Source: Tranquillimonas alkanivorans (GTDB lineage Bacteria > Pseudomonadota > Alphaproteobacteria > Rhodobacterales > Rhodobacteraceae). Taken from it: a DNA stretch of 38,470 nt. The notes beneath the pieces were generated by a model. That model was not told the DNA's origin, searched no databases, and saw only the letters and a program-made list of their open reading frames with translations. Shown here piece after piece: positions 15,936 to 23,688 of this stretch (its first letter is position 1; each line of letters opens with the position of its first letter). The position numbers were made by a program, and so were the translations under genes. Where the stretch lies: NCBI RefSeq assembly GCF_900115595.1, contig NZ_FOXA01000025.1, positions 1-38,470 on the forward strand, given 5' to 3'.

Positions 15936-16687
15936 CGCGGCTTGTAGGGACGGGCCGGGATCACGGCGGTGTCGTAGTGCGCCGCCATCTCGGCATAGGT
16001 GCGGTTGATCCGGGGCTCGTGGAAGCAAGCCTTCGTCACGCCCGCCTTGAGGTTGTCCGACACGAGCTGCTCGGGCACGCCGCCGAAGAACCCGAGCATG
16101 CGGACGTGCGCACCGCTCCAGTCCGGCAACGTCTGGGTCCACGTCGCCTCGGCATAGGTGTAGTTGGAGGCGCCGAGCACGCCGACGAACACCTGCGCCG
16201 CCCGGATCTCGCCGGTCTGGGCATCAACGACGTCCAGCGTGTCCCCTGCGTAGTCGACGAAGACGCGCTCTCCAGCGACATGGTGCTGGCGCATAGTCGG
16301 CGACAGCCGGCCCTCCCAGCGGCGGTAGAGATCGCAGAACCGGCTGTAGCCGTAGCCGTTCGCGGGATGCGCAGCGCGATACTCCTCCCAGATCAGCGAC
16401 AGGGTCACCCCGCGACGCCGCAACTCGCGATGAACCATCGCCCAGTCCGGCTGCACCAAACCTCGGCGGGTCTTGCCGCCCTGCGGCTCGAACAGGCGCC
16501 GTTGAAGATCGGCATCGGTGACGTCGGCCGGTATCGGCCAGGAAAGACCGGACCGCTCCGCCCGCTTCAGATACTCGCTGACCGTCGACTGGCCGACGCC
16601 CAGGCTTGACGCGATCTTCCGCGTCGACAGTCCCGTGGCTCTCAGGCGAAGGGCTTCAGCAATCTTGCGCATCGGCAATCGTCTCAT
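15936..16687 (-). pseudogene. istA: IstA no. 1, N-terminal fragment
   Basis: The N-terminal half of the first IS21 IstA: HTH region MRKIAEALRLRATGLSTRK and LGVGQSTVSEYLKRAE, then VFVDYAGDTLDV (first catalytic Asp) and EQLVSDNLKAGV (second Asp), ending PARPYKPRD. It is separated from its catalytic Glu by 8.5 kb of nested elements. The frame continues into the IS110 end for about 100 chimeric codons (to 15605), which would poison rather than restore the protein. Confidence 0.9.
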
Positions 16688-16796
16688 TCCGGGGCTCCAT
16701 GCTCATCCTCGATGGAGGCAAGGCTACCCTGCTGCACGATCGCTCAGCAGCGCATGTCTCGGCCGGAAACAGGGTGATCGAATACCCTGGAATCCG

Positions 16797-16867
16797 TGAC
16801 CGGATCAGATCGGAATCACTGACCGGATGTTATCGGAATGGGTGACCGGGTGACCTCGGAACGCGCA
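16797..16867. repeat. right terminal repeat of IS21 no. 1
   Basis: Three tgaccgg(a/g) copies starting at 16797, 16820 and 16843, inverted relative to those at 5722-5774. The outer edge at 16867 runs into the coding frame of the truncated gene at 16868-17207. Confidence 0.8.
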
Positions 16868-17207
16868 ATGTAACGCGCTGCCGCGACACTTCCGTAGAAA
16901 ACCACCGGCTCGTTGGCTTCCGCAAACGGCTCCCATCGCTCGTATGGCTCAGCTCCCCCTTCGCAGTCGTGGACACGCAGCGCGAAGTGCCCGTTCTCGC
17001 ACGCCCGCGTTAGGCACTCCTTGATGATGGCGTCGAGCCGCGCGCAAACTTCATCGGAGAACATGTCGTCGATGACGACAAAGTGACCAAGGTGCTGTCT
17101 TATCTCGTCGCTGATACAGTCTCGGGCAGCCCGTGCCGTCGATTTTCCGATCTGCTCCGCGGGGCACCCGCTGAGCGCACCGGATGTACAAGTATGAGTG
17201 CTGACAT
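16868..17207 (-). pseudogene. broken paralogue of the 19540-20151 gene
   Basis: The 5' part of a gene related to the one at 19540-20151: GHFVVIDDMFSDEV matches GHLIVIDGFLSDEI, and CEGGAEPYERWEPF matches CDSGAEPFDGWKGL. It is doubly damaged. The 3' end is cut by the IS21 terminus after VAAARYI, losing about 100 codons. The conserved start MSALILVHPVRSAG (ATG at 17207, behind GGAGGAAGG) is in a different frame from the rest, so there is a frameshift in the run near 17160 (ggggcacccg on the plus strand). The alternative frame starting at 17220 (MEEGHVSTH) is open but does not carry the conserved N-terminus. Confidence 0.75.
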
Positions 17208-17742
17208 GACCTTCCTCCATTGTGCCAGATCATCGTGGCTCATGAATCTTGCGCTCACGTTAAGGTGCCGCGAGGGCCCGTGACCGAGGCGGCCTCGGAC
17301 TTGGAGGCATACATGCAGGCCCGGCAGGACATTCTGCCCCGCATCGCCGCGCTCGTCGGCCGGTTCCGGGCGGCTGCCAAATGACAGTCCACGGCACAGC
17401 CGCTGATGACAGCGCCTGGTGCGGACTGATTGCCGCCTTGGCGGTTGTGTCTGCCTTCGACGATATCGCTCCATTCCGCCGATCTTCGAGTGCCGGCGGG
17501 TATACATTCGCGAAAACACCCAATCAAAAACGTGTTCGGGAGGCTCACATCTTCGCCGCGCCTAGAGATCCGCGACGACCGCTGCGCCAGGGAGTCCTCC
17601 GCCAGCCAGCGCCATCGCCGCGCCCGCCCGAAGCAGAGACCAGAAGGCACCGGCCAGACGCTGATCCCGTAAATCCTAAACTCGACATTAACCATAGAGC
17701 CGTAGTATTAAGTTCAACTCGTTTCATAAATAGGAGTCAGTC
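17208..17742. other. intergenic with a possible gene tail
   Basis: On the plus strand 17265-17384 reads GPVTEAASDLEAYMQARQD and then ILPRIAALVGRFRAAAK before a stop. That is helix-like, protein-like sequence without its own start, probably the tail of a lost gene. Its stop overlaps an ATG (17381) opening a 131-codon frame of doubtful quality (Arg/Pro-rich second half). No named product is supported. The last 40 bp contain the ribosome site of the next gene. Confidence 0.3.
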
Positions 17743-18012
17743 ATGGGTGTGGAACATAAGAACGTTCAGGAGTTGAGCGTCGCATGCGCGCAAGGGGAGC
17801 TTCTACAGCCGGACATCTACCGGGCGATTACATTAGACGCCTTCCTTTCGACCTACACAAGCGATCCGCTAATCAATCGCGGCATCGCTGAAACTGCAAT
17901 CATCGACATGATGGCCGATGTAATGCACTACTGTAAGCTGCGCGGTATCAGCTTCGAGACGGTGGCACGGCTGGCGGCCGATCATTTTCGGGCAGAGGCA
18001 GAAGGGAGCTAG
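17743..18012 (+). CDS. hypothetical protein (89 aa)
   Basis: A small acidic helical protein (ITLDAFLSTYTSDPLINRG, then AIIDMMADVMHYCKLRGISF and VARLAADHFRAEAEGS). TAGGAG eight bases before the ATG supports translation. It has no signal peptide or membrane segment. The closing part resembles small proteins that follow growth or partition genes in accessory islands, but I cannot name a family. It stands alone between decayed sequence on both sides. Confidence 0.6.
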   Translation: MGVEHKNVQELSVACAQGELLQPDIYRAITLDAFLSTYTSDPLINRGIAETAIIDMMADVMHYCKLRGISFETVARLAADHFRAEAEGS

Positions 18013-18912
18013 TCAGGCTTAATTTGGCTGCGAGGGCGCGGGATAGGCTTTAAGTGCAGGGGAGTGGGCGGAACCCGCTCGTTAAGCTAAGCATCGAGGC
18101 TTCTTTGGCGTTTCGCGCTGCGACGTGAGGGGCTTGAATCGGGATGTGGAGCGTCATTACGATATTTCTTTCTGGAGGATCGTCTCGCACGGCGCGGGAG
18201 GTTGGCGCTGGTAGTGGCGCGATGGTCGGAGCCGATTCCGCCACGCATCTTTCCTCTCTGCCGAGATTGAGTAGAGGGGCGGACGCAGCATCGTGCGTAA
18301 ACGTCAAGCTGCGAATTGCGACGTCCTCGCGGCAGTAGGGACGGACCGCTCTGTTACCGATGATCCCTTTCCGCCTTCGACGCAGCTCCGGATTGCCGCG
18401 CTGAGAATGCCCCGCACAGCCTCTGGGAGCTTCTGGTGATCGCGGTCGTTCCGTTCCTGTACGGCTCGACGTCCTGCGCCTCGATGTTCGCGTTCGGCCG
18501 CACAGGAGAAGCCACTGTCTGAGACCCTCCGTAAGCTCAAATATGCAATCCGTCACACGGGACTTTCTCTGCGATGCACCGGATGATTGATCCGAGGGCG
18601 CTCAAAGCCGCCTACGGGCCCGTGCTGGGCGATGTGGATGGGCTGCTGCGCGGGTAAAATCCGGTCGCCGTCACCAGGACGACTTTGCGCGGCGCTCGCG
18701 GCACGGGCGAGAGCGCGCGGATGTGGCTGATTTTGTCGACCTATGCCTCCCGTCGACGCCTGACGCTGGCGAGACTGGCTGCCGACCAGGGGGGCGGAGC
18801 TGGAGGCGGCGCTTCGCCACGGATGGAAGAGGACCCGCACCGCCGCGGCCGTTTCCGCCAAGGCGCTGGCAACGATTCCCGGTTTCTCTGGCCTGAAGGC
18901 GTTCGGCCGCGT
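18013..18912. other. decayed sequence, no supported gene
   Basis: Frames exist on both strands (for example 18050-18556 minus) but they are Arg/Ser/Pro-rich, lack ribosome sites and look like non-coding GC-rich sequence. A short stretch at about 18580-18657 plus (MIDPRALKAAYGPVLGDVD) is protein-like but ends in a stop after some 25 codons. It probably holds mobile-element debris linked to the istA remnant that follows. Confidence 0.4.
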
Positions 18913-19035
18913 GGACGAGACCTCCATCCAGATCCACCGGCCGAGCCGTGGGACGATGAGATCGCTCCGCTCCTCGAGGCGACGACAGGCCTGCGTCCGA
19001 TCGCGTTTCTCGAGAAGAAGGAGCATCGGCGCAGC
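18913..19035 (+). pseudogene. istA remnant (IS21 no. 2 type)
   Basis: Forty codons reading WDDEIAPLLEATTGLRPIAF and LEKKEHRRSR align with WDEEIVPLLEEKPGLRPIAV and LEEMEHRHPER of the intact IstA at 9089-10615. Upstream similarity is lost in a frameshift and downstream it stops. It is a fossil of the same IS21 branch, on the opposite strand, showing that this branch visited the island more than once. Confidence 0.7.
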
Positions 19036-19047
19036 CGAAGCGGTAGA

Positions 19048-19347
19048 TCAGGCGTTCCTCGAGATATCGACCACCGAGGCACTTCCCTCACTTTTTACGC
19101 GAATATCGTAACGTCGGCCAAGCCAGTCTCGGTAAGCCAGTGCTCTTCCGGCCTCGAGGATGCGCCAAACATTCTCCATCGGGAGGTCGACGCCGATGGT
19201 GGCATTGCTCACCCTATTATCTGCGTGTTTCACCAAATAACGGCTTGGGCGCACATATTCGACGCCGTCCTCCTGCTGGATAGCAATGCGGCAGGTTTCT
19301 TGTACGTATCCGGTAGAGAGTATCTGACATGCAAGGGAATGGTTCAT
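19048..19347 (-). CDS. hypothetical protein (99 aa)
   Basis: A 99-codon frame with AGGA before the ATG on an AT-richer background than its neighbours. The sequence contains VQETCRIAIQQEDGVEYVRPS and ALAYRDWLGRRYDIRVKSEG, and looks like a small soluble alpha/beta protein. No family was recognised. It is on the same strand as the 203-aa gene, about 190 bp downstream of it, and could be in the same unit. It may be recent foreign DNA. Confidence 0.5.
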   Translation of the reverse strand: MNHSLACQILSTGYVQETCRIAIQQEDGVEYVRPSRYLVKHADNRVSNATIGVDLPMENVWRILEAGRALAYRDWLGRRYDIRVKSEGSASVVDISRNA

Positions 19348-19539
19348 ACATTATTCCTATAAAGTAGATAAATTCGAAACCGCATCATCTGACGCATGAG
19401 AACATCCCATGAGGAGCGCCGTCTAGTTAACGCAGCGCAAGAGGGCGGCACGCGACATGCCAGTTTCGGGGGGAAGATTTTTTTGCCTCTGGGGTGATGG
19501 GATTCGCGGTAATTTTAGAACGCTGCTGTTCGATGCTGA

Positions 19540-20151
19540 TCAACGCCGTGACGACACGCAAGGAGGCTTCCAGAAGCTCAGTTGATCCGAATCTTCTGAC
19601 AGTTCTTCAATGTTATCTTCAGGCAAATTCTCCTCGGAAAAGAGGGCGGACCAGCAGATTGTGGCGTGGGAACGTAGCAGTGTGCGGTTGAGAGCATCGC
19701 GAACAAGGTTGACGCAGCCTCCTGTGTCATCGTGGGTAGCCCATGCACCTGTAACTCGGGCGCCCGAGGACCCGAGCCAAGAACCAACGCATTGCGCCGC
19801 AATCATTTGATCGGGAAATTCTACGGGTGCACCTCCGTGCGAAAGACCTTTCCAGCCATCGAAAGGCTCCGCCCCACTATCGCACGCCCAAATCCTCGAT
19901 GCTACCAGCCCGGCACGCTGTGCCTGAACCAAGCCGCGCTCGATCTTTTCTTCAAAATCGTCGCTGATCTCGTCGGACAGGAACCCGTCGATAACGATAA
20001 GGTGACCCTCATGGCTCTCAACCTCATAACCGATCAGCGCCTGGGAATCCCGAGCGGCACCTCGCCCTAGGCTGAATTCTGCGCTTCCAAACAAGGATCC
20101 GGGGCTGACCAAGACCAGTGCGCTAACCCGATCATTATGCAACTTCGTCAT
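19540..20151 (-). CDS. hypothetical protein, intact paralogue (203 aa)
   Basis: Full-length relative of the broken gene at 16868-17207. Conserved blocks: a beta-strand start VSALVLVSPGSLFG, GHLIVIDGFLSDEISDDFEE, and WACDSGAEPFDGWKGLSHGG. The C-terminal half (GSWLGSSGARVTGAWATHDD and a Glu/Asp-rich tail) is missing in the paralogue. The start at MTKLHNDRV is preferred, since GAGG stands before it and its context fits the paralogue; ten further codons to 20181 are possible. No signal peptide. The duplicated pair suggests an island gene family; function unknown. Confidence 0.6.
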   Translation of the reverse strand: MTKLHNDRVSALVLVSPGSLFGSAEFSLGRGAARDSQALIGYEVESHEGHLIVIDGFLSDEISDDFEEKIERGLVQAQRAGLVASRIWACDSGAEPFDGWKGLSHGGAPVEFPDQMIAAQCVGSWLGSSGARVTGAWATHDDTGGCVNLVRDALNRTLLRSHATICWSALFSEENLPEDNIEELSEDSDQLSFWKPPCVSSRR

Positions 20152-20350
20152 TTCTCTATGCCTCTTTAAGAACATCCGCACATTAGCGCGGAGGGGTTAA
20201 GTGGCGATTAACGCTCTGAGGCATTGCATCTGACTGCTCGTCTCGGGATCGCCCTCGAAGCACGCGGATGAGCTGAAGCGAAACCCGGGAACTTTAACGT
20301 CTAGAAAACCCGTCTCGACAACGTGTCCTCCTATAGATTTGGAGGAATCG

Positions 20351-21229
20351 ATGAGTTGTAATTCAAGTTCGGCAAACAGTAGTTCGAGGCGGAAGCCTTT
20401 TAGGCGGCAACTTCTGAAGTGGATTGGCAATAAACAGAGGTATGCTCACGAGATAATCTCGATGTTTCCTAGGAGATTTGGGGTCTATCATGAGCCCTTC
20501 TTGGGCTCGGGCGCCGTTTTAGCTGTGCTTGCGCCGCATCGTGCGGAGGCGGCGGATTGCTTCACACCTTTGATAGGGATCTGGCGGACGCTCCAAAGCG
20601 AACCTGATACCCTCAAGGCATGGTATCGCGAGCGCTGGGATGAGATTTTTGAGGGTAATAAAGTCGAGAAATATGAATCCATAAAGGCACGATTCAACGA
20701 GTCACCGAATCCTGCAGATCTTCTTTTTCTTTGCCGCACGGCATACGGCGGAGTAATAAGATTTCGAAAGAGTGACGGGTACATGTCTACTCGATGCGGC
20801 CCTCACACTCCTATAAGCCCGTCAACATTTTCGGAGCGAGTGGATGAGTGGCACCAGCGTGTCAAGCACGTAGTGTTTTACGAGCGCGACTTTCAAGATT
20901 CCATCGAGCGTGCCCGAGAGGGGGACGTTGTTTACTGCGACCCTCCGTATTCGCATGCGCAGGCAATCTTGTATGGAGCGCAGTCATTTTGTCACGATAC
21001 CTTGTTTAAATCGATTGAGAGAGCGAAGCGAAAAGGAGTATTTGTAGCGCTCAGCTTGGACAAGGCAAAAAAATCGGGGAATAGGCGCTGCGACTATGAT
21101 CTTCCGTCCGGCTTGTTTGAACGAGAAGTATCCATAGACTGTGGTCGCTCCATGCTGCGCAGGTTCCAGATGCGCGGCAAGGAGCTATCGGAAGATCGTG
21201 TTCTGGATCGTCTTTTGCTGACGCACTGA
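20351..21229 (+). CDS. D12-class adenine-specific DNA methyltransferase (292 aa)
   Basis: N6-adenine DNA methyltransferase of the Dam/D12 class. Motifs in order: LLKWIGNKQR (residues 21-30, SAM-binding part of the class), HEPFLGSGAVL (motif I, about 48-58), and VVYCDPPYSHA (motif IV DPPY, 197-200), ending RLLLTH. The length is normal. The ATG at 20351 is 4 bp after GGAGGA, an unusually short spacing; the ORF opens from a TTG at 20339. No restriction endonuclease or specificity gene is adjacent, so it is probably an orphan methylase such as those on phages and islands. Its sequence is clearly AT-richer than the flanking genes, a sign of recent transfer. Confidence 0.85.
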   Translation: MSCNSSSANSSSRRKPFRRQLLKWIGNKQRYAHEIISMFPRRFGVYHEPFLGSGAVLAVLAPHRAEAADCFTPLIGIWRTLQSEPDTLKAWYRERWDEIFEGNKVEKYESIKARFNESPNPADLLFLCRTAYGGVIRFRKSDGYMSTRCGPHTPISPSTFSERVDEWHQRVKHVVFYERDFQDSIERAREGDVVYCDPPYSHAQAILYGAQSFCHDTLFKSIERAKRKGVFVALSLDKAKKSGNRRCDYDLPSGLFEREVSIDCGRSMLRRFQMRGKELSEDRVLDRLLLTH

Positions 21230-21278
21230 GGCAGGCCGGTCTGGGCAGAACAAGGCTATCCTGCTTGTCCTACCGGAT

Positions 21279-21307
21279 GGAGCGAAGCGTCCAGAACGCT
21301 TCGCTCC
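21279..21307 (+). terminator. hairpin after the methyltransferase gene
   Basis: ggagcgaagcg, loop tccagaa, cgcttcgctcc: an 11-bp perfect stem 50 bp past the stop. The following ccttcg is not a good T-run, so termination strength is uncertain. Confidence 0.5.
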
Positions 21308-21358
21308 CCTTCGTGCGCCAAGAGAGCGATGTGGCATCGGAGCGGCGTATTGGCAGTA

Positions 21359-21378
21359 AGATCCCTGTTGTGGGATCT
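21359..21378 (-). terminator. hairpin after the IclR gene
   Basis: agatccc, loop tgttgt, gggatct: a 7-bp perfect stem in the convergent gap, 49 bp beyond the IclR stop. There is no clear T-run on the minus strand. Confidence 0.3.
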
Positions 21379-21426
21379 CCGCCCCCACCGGAACGGTAAC
21401 CCGTCAAGTTATTCCGGGTGCGCCTA

Positions 21427-22182
21427 TTATAAAATTCTTCGTAAGCCGATCTGCACCTTCTTTAGCACCGGTAGATAGTCGCTCAGAAATTCCTCTGTGG
21501 GTGCTTGGGTTCTAGACATTCCTGTGTTCAACGCTGCAATCACCTCACCCGCAGAAGAAAATACCGGCAGCGCTACCGCCAGCAGTCCTATTTCAACCTC
21601 CTGGTCGATTACAGCGAAGCCTTGCTCACGGACTTCAACGAGGCGAGCCATTATGTCCTTCGGGTCAGTCGCACTATAGGGGGTGCGGGGGGATAAATCA
21701 GATGCTTCTAGTATCCGCCAAGCCTCATCCTCCGGCAGCGAAGCGAGCAGTACGCGTCCCATGGAGGTACAGTGCGCTGGCAGACGCGAACCAGGCATCA
21801 AGCCGATTGACATGACGCGCCGTTGCGCAGCGCGCGCCAAGTAAACAACATCCGTTCCATCGAGCACCGAGACAGAGCAGCTCTCCCCGATCTGGTCAGT
21901 GATCTGGTCGAGCCAAGGTTGCACAAGGTGTGAGAGTGGCTGAGAGGAGAGAGCTGCCATGCCTAGGCGGAGCGCGCGCGGCGTCAGCCTGAAGAATTTC
22001 CCGTCGTATTCGGCATAACCCTCGCTCCACAATGTCAGCAGGCAGCGCCGAGCAGTGGCCCGGTCGAGAGCGGTCGCCTGTGCGACCTCAGCGACCGTTA
22101 GCCGCGCACGCTCGGCCCCGAAGCATTCCAGCACCTTGAGCCCCTTGGCGAAGGAGGCGATCGTGTCCGTTCGGTTCACCAT
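21427..22182 (-). CDS. IclR-family regulator, PcaR/PcaU type (251 aa)
   Basis: An N-terminal winged HTH (SFAKGLKVLECFGAERARLT, VAEVAQATALDRATARRCLL) is followed by the IclR effector domain (QIGESCSVSVLDGTDVVYLAR, SIGLMPGSRLPAHCTSMGRV, LPVFSSAGEVIAALN). The opening KGLKVLECF is characteristic of the subfamily that controls protocatechuate genes. The start MVNRTDTIASF is chosen over upstream ATGs because the family begins just before the HTH. It is divergent from pcaIJF, the classic arrangement for PcaR/PcaU, so it probably activates that operon in response to beta-ketoadipate or a related acid; the effector is inferred. Confidence 0.88.
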   Translation of the reverse strand: MVNRTDTIASFAKGLKVLECFGAERARLTVAEVAQATALDRATARRCLLTLWSEGYAEYDGKFFRLTPRALRLGMAALSSQPLSHLVQPWLDQITDQIGESCSVSVLDGTDVVYLARAAQRRVMSIGLMPGSRLPAHCTSMGRVLLASLPEDEAWRILEASDLSPRTPYSATDPKDIMARLVEVREQGFAVIDQEVEIGLLAVALPVFSSAGEVIAALNTGMSRTQAPTEEFLSDYLPVLKKVQIGLRRIL

Positions 22183-22228
22183 GCGCACACTGTAGCGCAG
22201 CATGTGAACAAATCTCAAGATGCGCACA
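22182..22228. promoter_or_regulatory. candidate IclR operator between pcaR-type gene and pcaI
   Basis: TGCGCACA occurs twice as an exact direct repeat (22182-22189 and 22221-22228). The first copy also forms an inverted repeat with gcgca at 22195-22199 (8-bp gap). IclR proteins of this class bind such mixed repeats in the divergent region. The first copy touches the start codon of the regulator, which would favour autorepression. Confidence 0.4.
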
Positions 22229-22297
22229 ATCCGCCTCGTCTTTCAGTGTTCGCGAGCGCTACACGTACGCCGTCCACTCGAACGAAGAGGGGAGCCA

Positions 22298-23002
22298 ATG
22301 GACAAGAGAGCCGAGGCGGCTGATGCCGTGTCGCATGTATTCGACGGCGCGACTGTCATGATCGGGGGCTTCGGCGGGTCCGGCGCACCCATCGAGCTGA
22401 TCCACGCGTTGATCGACCACGGCGTGAAAGGCCTGACCGTAATAAACAATAATGCGGGGAACGGCCACGTCGGGCTGGCCGCACTCATCGAACAGGGGCA
22501 GGTGGACAAGCTGATCTGCTCGTTTCCTCGCTCCGCCGATCCTCGAGTTTTTACTGACCGATATCTGGCCGGACAGATCGAGCTGGAATTGGTGCCACAG
22601 GGGACGTTGACAGAGCGGATTCGAGCTGGGGGGGCGGGAATCCCTGCGTTCTACACTCCGACTGGCTACGGAACAGATCTCGCTGAGGGAAAGCCAACGG
22701 CGGAGTTCGATGGCAGAATGTATGTTCAGGAGCGTTGGCTGAAGGCGGACTTCGCGATGATCAAAGCTGAGCTTGCCGATGCTCATGGCAATCTCACCTA
22801 TCGGATGGCGGCTCGGAACTTCAATCCAATCATGGCAACCGCTGCGACTACTACCATTGTGCAAGCGACGCGCATGGTTGAGCTAGGTGCCATCGATCCT
22901 GAGCATATTATCACGCCGGGGATATTCATCAACCACGTGATCGAAGTGCCGAGGCCCGCGCAGGAAGAAGAGCTCAATCGTGCAGGAGCCGTCTACCCAT
23001 GA
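22298..23002 (+). CDS. pcaI: 3-oxoadipate CoA-transferase, alpha subunit
   Basis: Subunit A of the type I CoA transferase that moves CoA from succinyl-CoA to 3-oxoadipate. The CoA-binding signature is present near the start: VMIGGFGGSGAPIELIHAL. NNNAGNGHVGL, QGTLTERIRAGGAGIPAFYT and AEFDGRMYVQERWLKADFA (in two blocks) are family features. 234 aa, normal. The start is preceded by GGGGAGCCA. The stop overlaps pcaJ by 4 bp (ATGA). Other oxo-acid CoA transferases (scoA) are similar, but the following thiolase and the IclR neighbour favour PcaI. Confidence 0.88.
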   Translation: MDKRAEAADAVSHVFDGATVMIGGFGGSGAPIELIHALIDHGVKGLTVINNNAGNGHVGLAALIEQGQVDKLICSFPRSADPRVFTDRYLAGQIELELVPQGTLTERIRAGGAGIPAFYTPTGYGTDLAEGKPTAEFDGRMYVQERWLKADFAMIKAELADAHGNLTYRMAARNFNPIMATAATTTIVQATRMVELGAIDPEHIITPGIFINHVIEVPRPAQEEELNRAGAVYP

Positions 23003-23688
23003 CTGAGATCTCGAAGATCAAGCTTTCCAACGCTCAGATCGCGTGGCGCGCGGCGCAAGACATCCCGGATGGAGCCTACGTTAACCTTGGCATCGGGTTC
23101 CCCGAGATGGTCGCCCGCTTCCAACCCGACGGGCGGCAGGCGATTTTTCACACCGAGAACGGTGTGCTGGACTTCGGACCCGCGCCTGAGCCCGGCCGAG
23201 AGGACTGGGACCTAATCAACGCAGGCAAGAAGGCGATCACCGTACGCCCGGGCACAGCCTTTTTTCATCACGCCGACAGCTTCGCGATGGTGCGTGGCGG
23301 CCACTTAGATGTCGCAATTTTGGGCGCCTACCAGGTAGCTCAGACGGGTGATCTCGCAAACTGGTCCACAGGGCGAGGAGGCGTCCCGGCCGTAGGCGGT
23401 GCCATGGACTTGGTGCATGGTGCGAAACGTGTGGCGGTCCTGACGGACCACGTGACGAAATCTGGTGCTCCGAAGCTGGTCGATCGCTGCACCCTACCTC
23501 TGACTGGGCTTGGCTGCGTAACACGCGTCTATACCTCGCTCGCAGTGGTCGACGTTGAGGAAGGTCACTTTCTCCTTCGCGAAAAAATCCCCACCATCAC
23601 CTTGGATGCGCTGCAACAGGTCACTGGTGCGCCTCTGCATGCTGAAGGCCAAGTTGCCGAGCTGGTGGCACCGGAGGATCTGGCATGA
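22999..23688 (+). CDS. pcaJ: 3-oxoadipate CoA-transferase, beta subunit
   Basis: Subunit B of the CoA transferase. HTENGVLDFGPAP holds the catalytic glutamate (Glu53) that forms the enzyme-CoA thioester. YVNLGIGFPEMVA, HHADSFAMVRGGHLDVAILG and GGAMDLVHGAKRVAV are conserved. 229 aa, normal. Start and stop overlap the neighbours as ATGA, so the heterodimer subunits are made in step. Together with pcaI it makes 3-oxoadipyl-CoA. Confidence 0.9.
   Translation: MTEISKIKLSNAQIAWRAAQDIPDGAYVNLGIGFPEMVARFQPDGRQAIFHTENGVLDFGPAPEPGREDWDLINAGKKAITVRPGTAFFHHADSFAMVRGGHLDVAILGAYQVAQTGDLANWSTGRGGVPAVGGAMDLVHGAKRVAVLTDHVTKSGAPKLVDRCTLPLTGLGCVTRVYTSLAVVDVEEGHFLLREKIPTITLDALQQVTGAPLHAEGQVAELVAPEDLA

Larger units (their letters stand above)
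5706..16867 (-). mobile_element. IS21-family element no. 1, split by nested insertions
   Basis: Both ends carry the inverted, multiply repeated termini typical of IS21 elements: each has three copies of a tccggtca-type motif about 22-23 bp apart. The element encodes IstB (5929-6684) and IstA in two pieces (15936-16687 and 6696-7476). Taking out the 8459-bp IS110 block leaves about 2.7 kb, normal for IS21, and rejoins IstA in frame. No target-site duplication is visible: the left flank is inside an IS66 transposase and the right flank is inside an unrelated gene, so a deletion or recombination between copies has probably replaced one flank. End coordinates are good to a few bases. Confidence 0.85.

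Noticed and set aside
18050-18556. 168-codon minus-strand frame
   Set aside because: Arg/Ser/Pro-rich composition, no ribosome site and no recognisable motif; it resembles non-coding GC-rich DNA.
20351-21229. the methyltransferase as part of a restriction or defence system
   Set aside because: No endonuclease, specificity subunit, helicase or toxin-like gene is adjacent; the neighbours are an unknown gene and a catabolic regulator.
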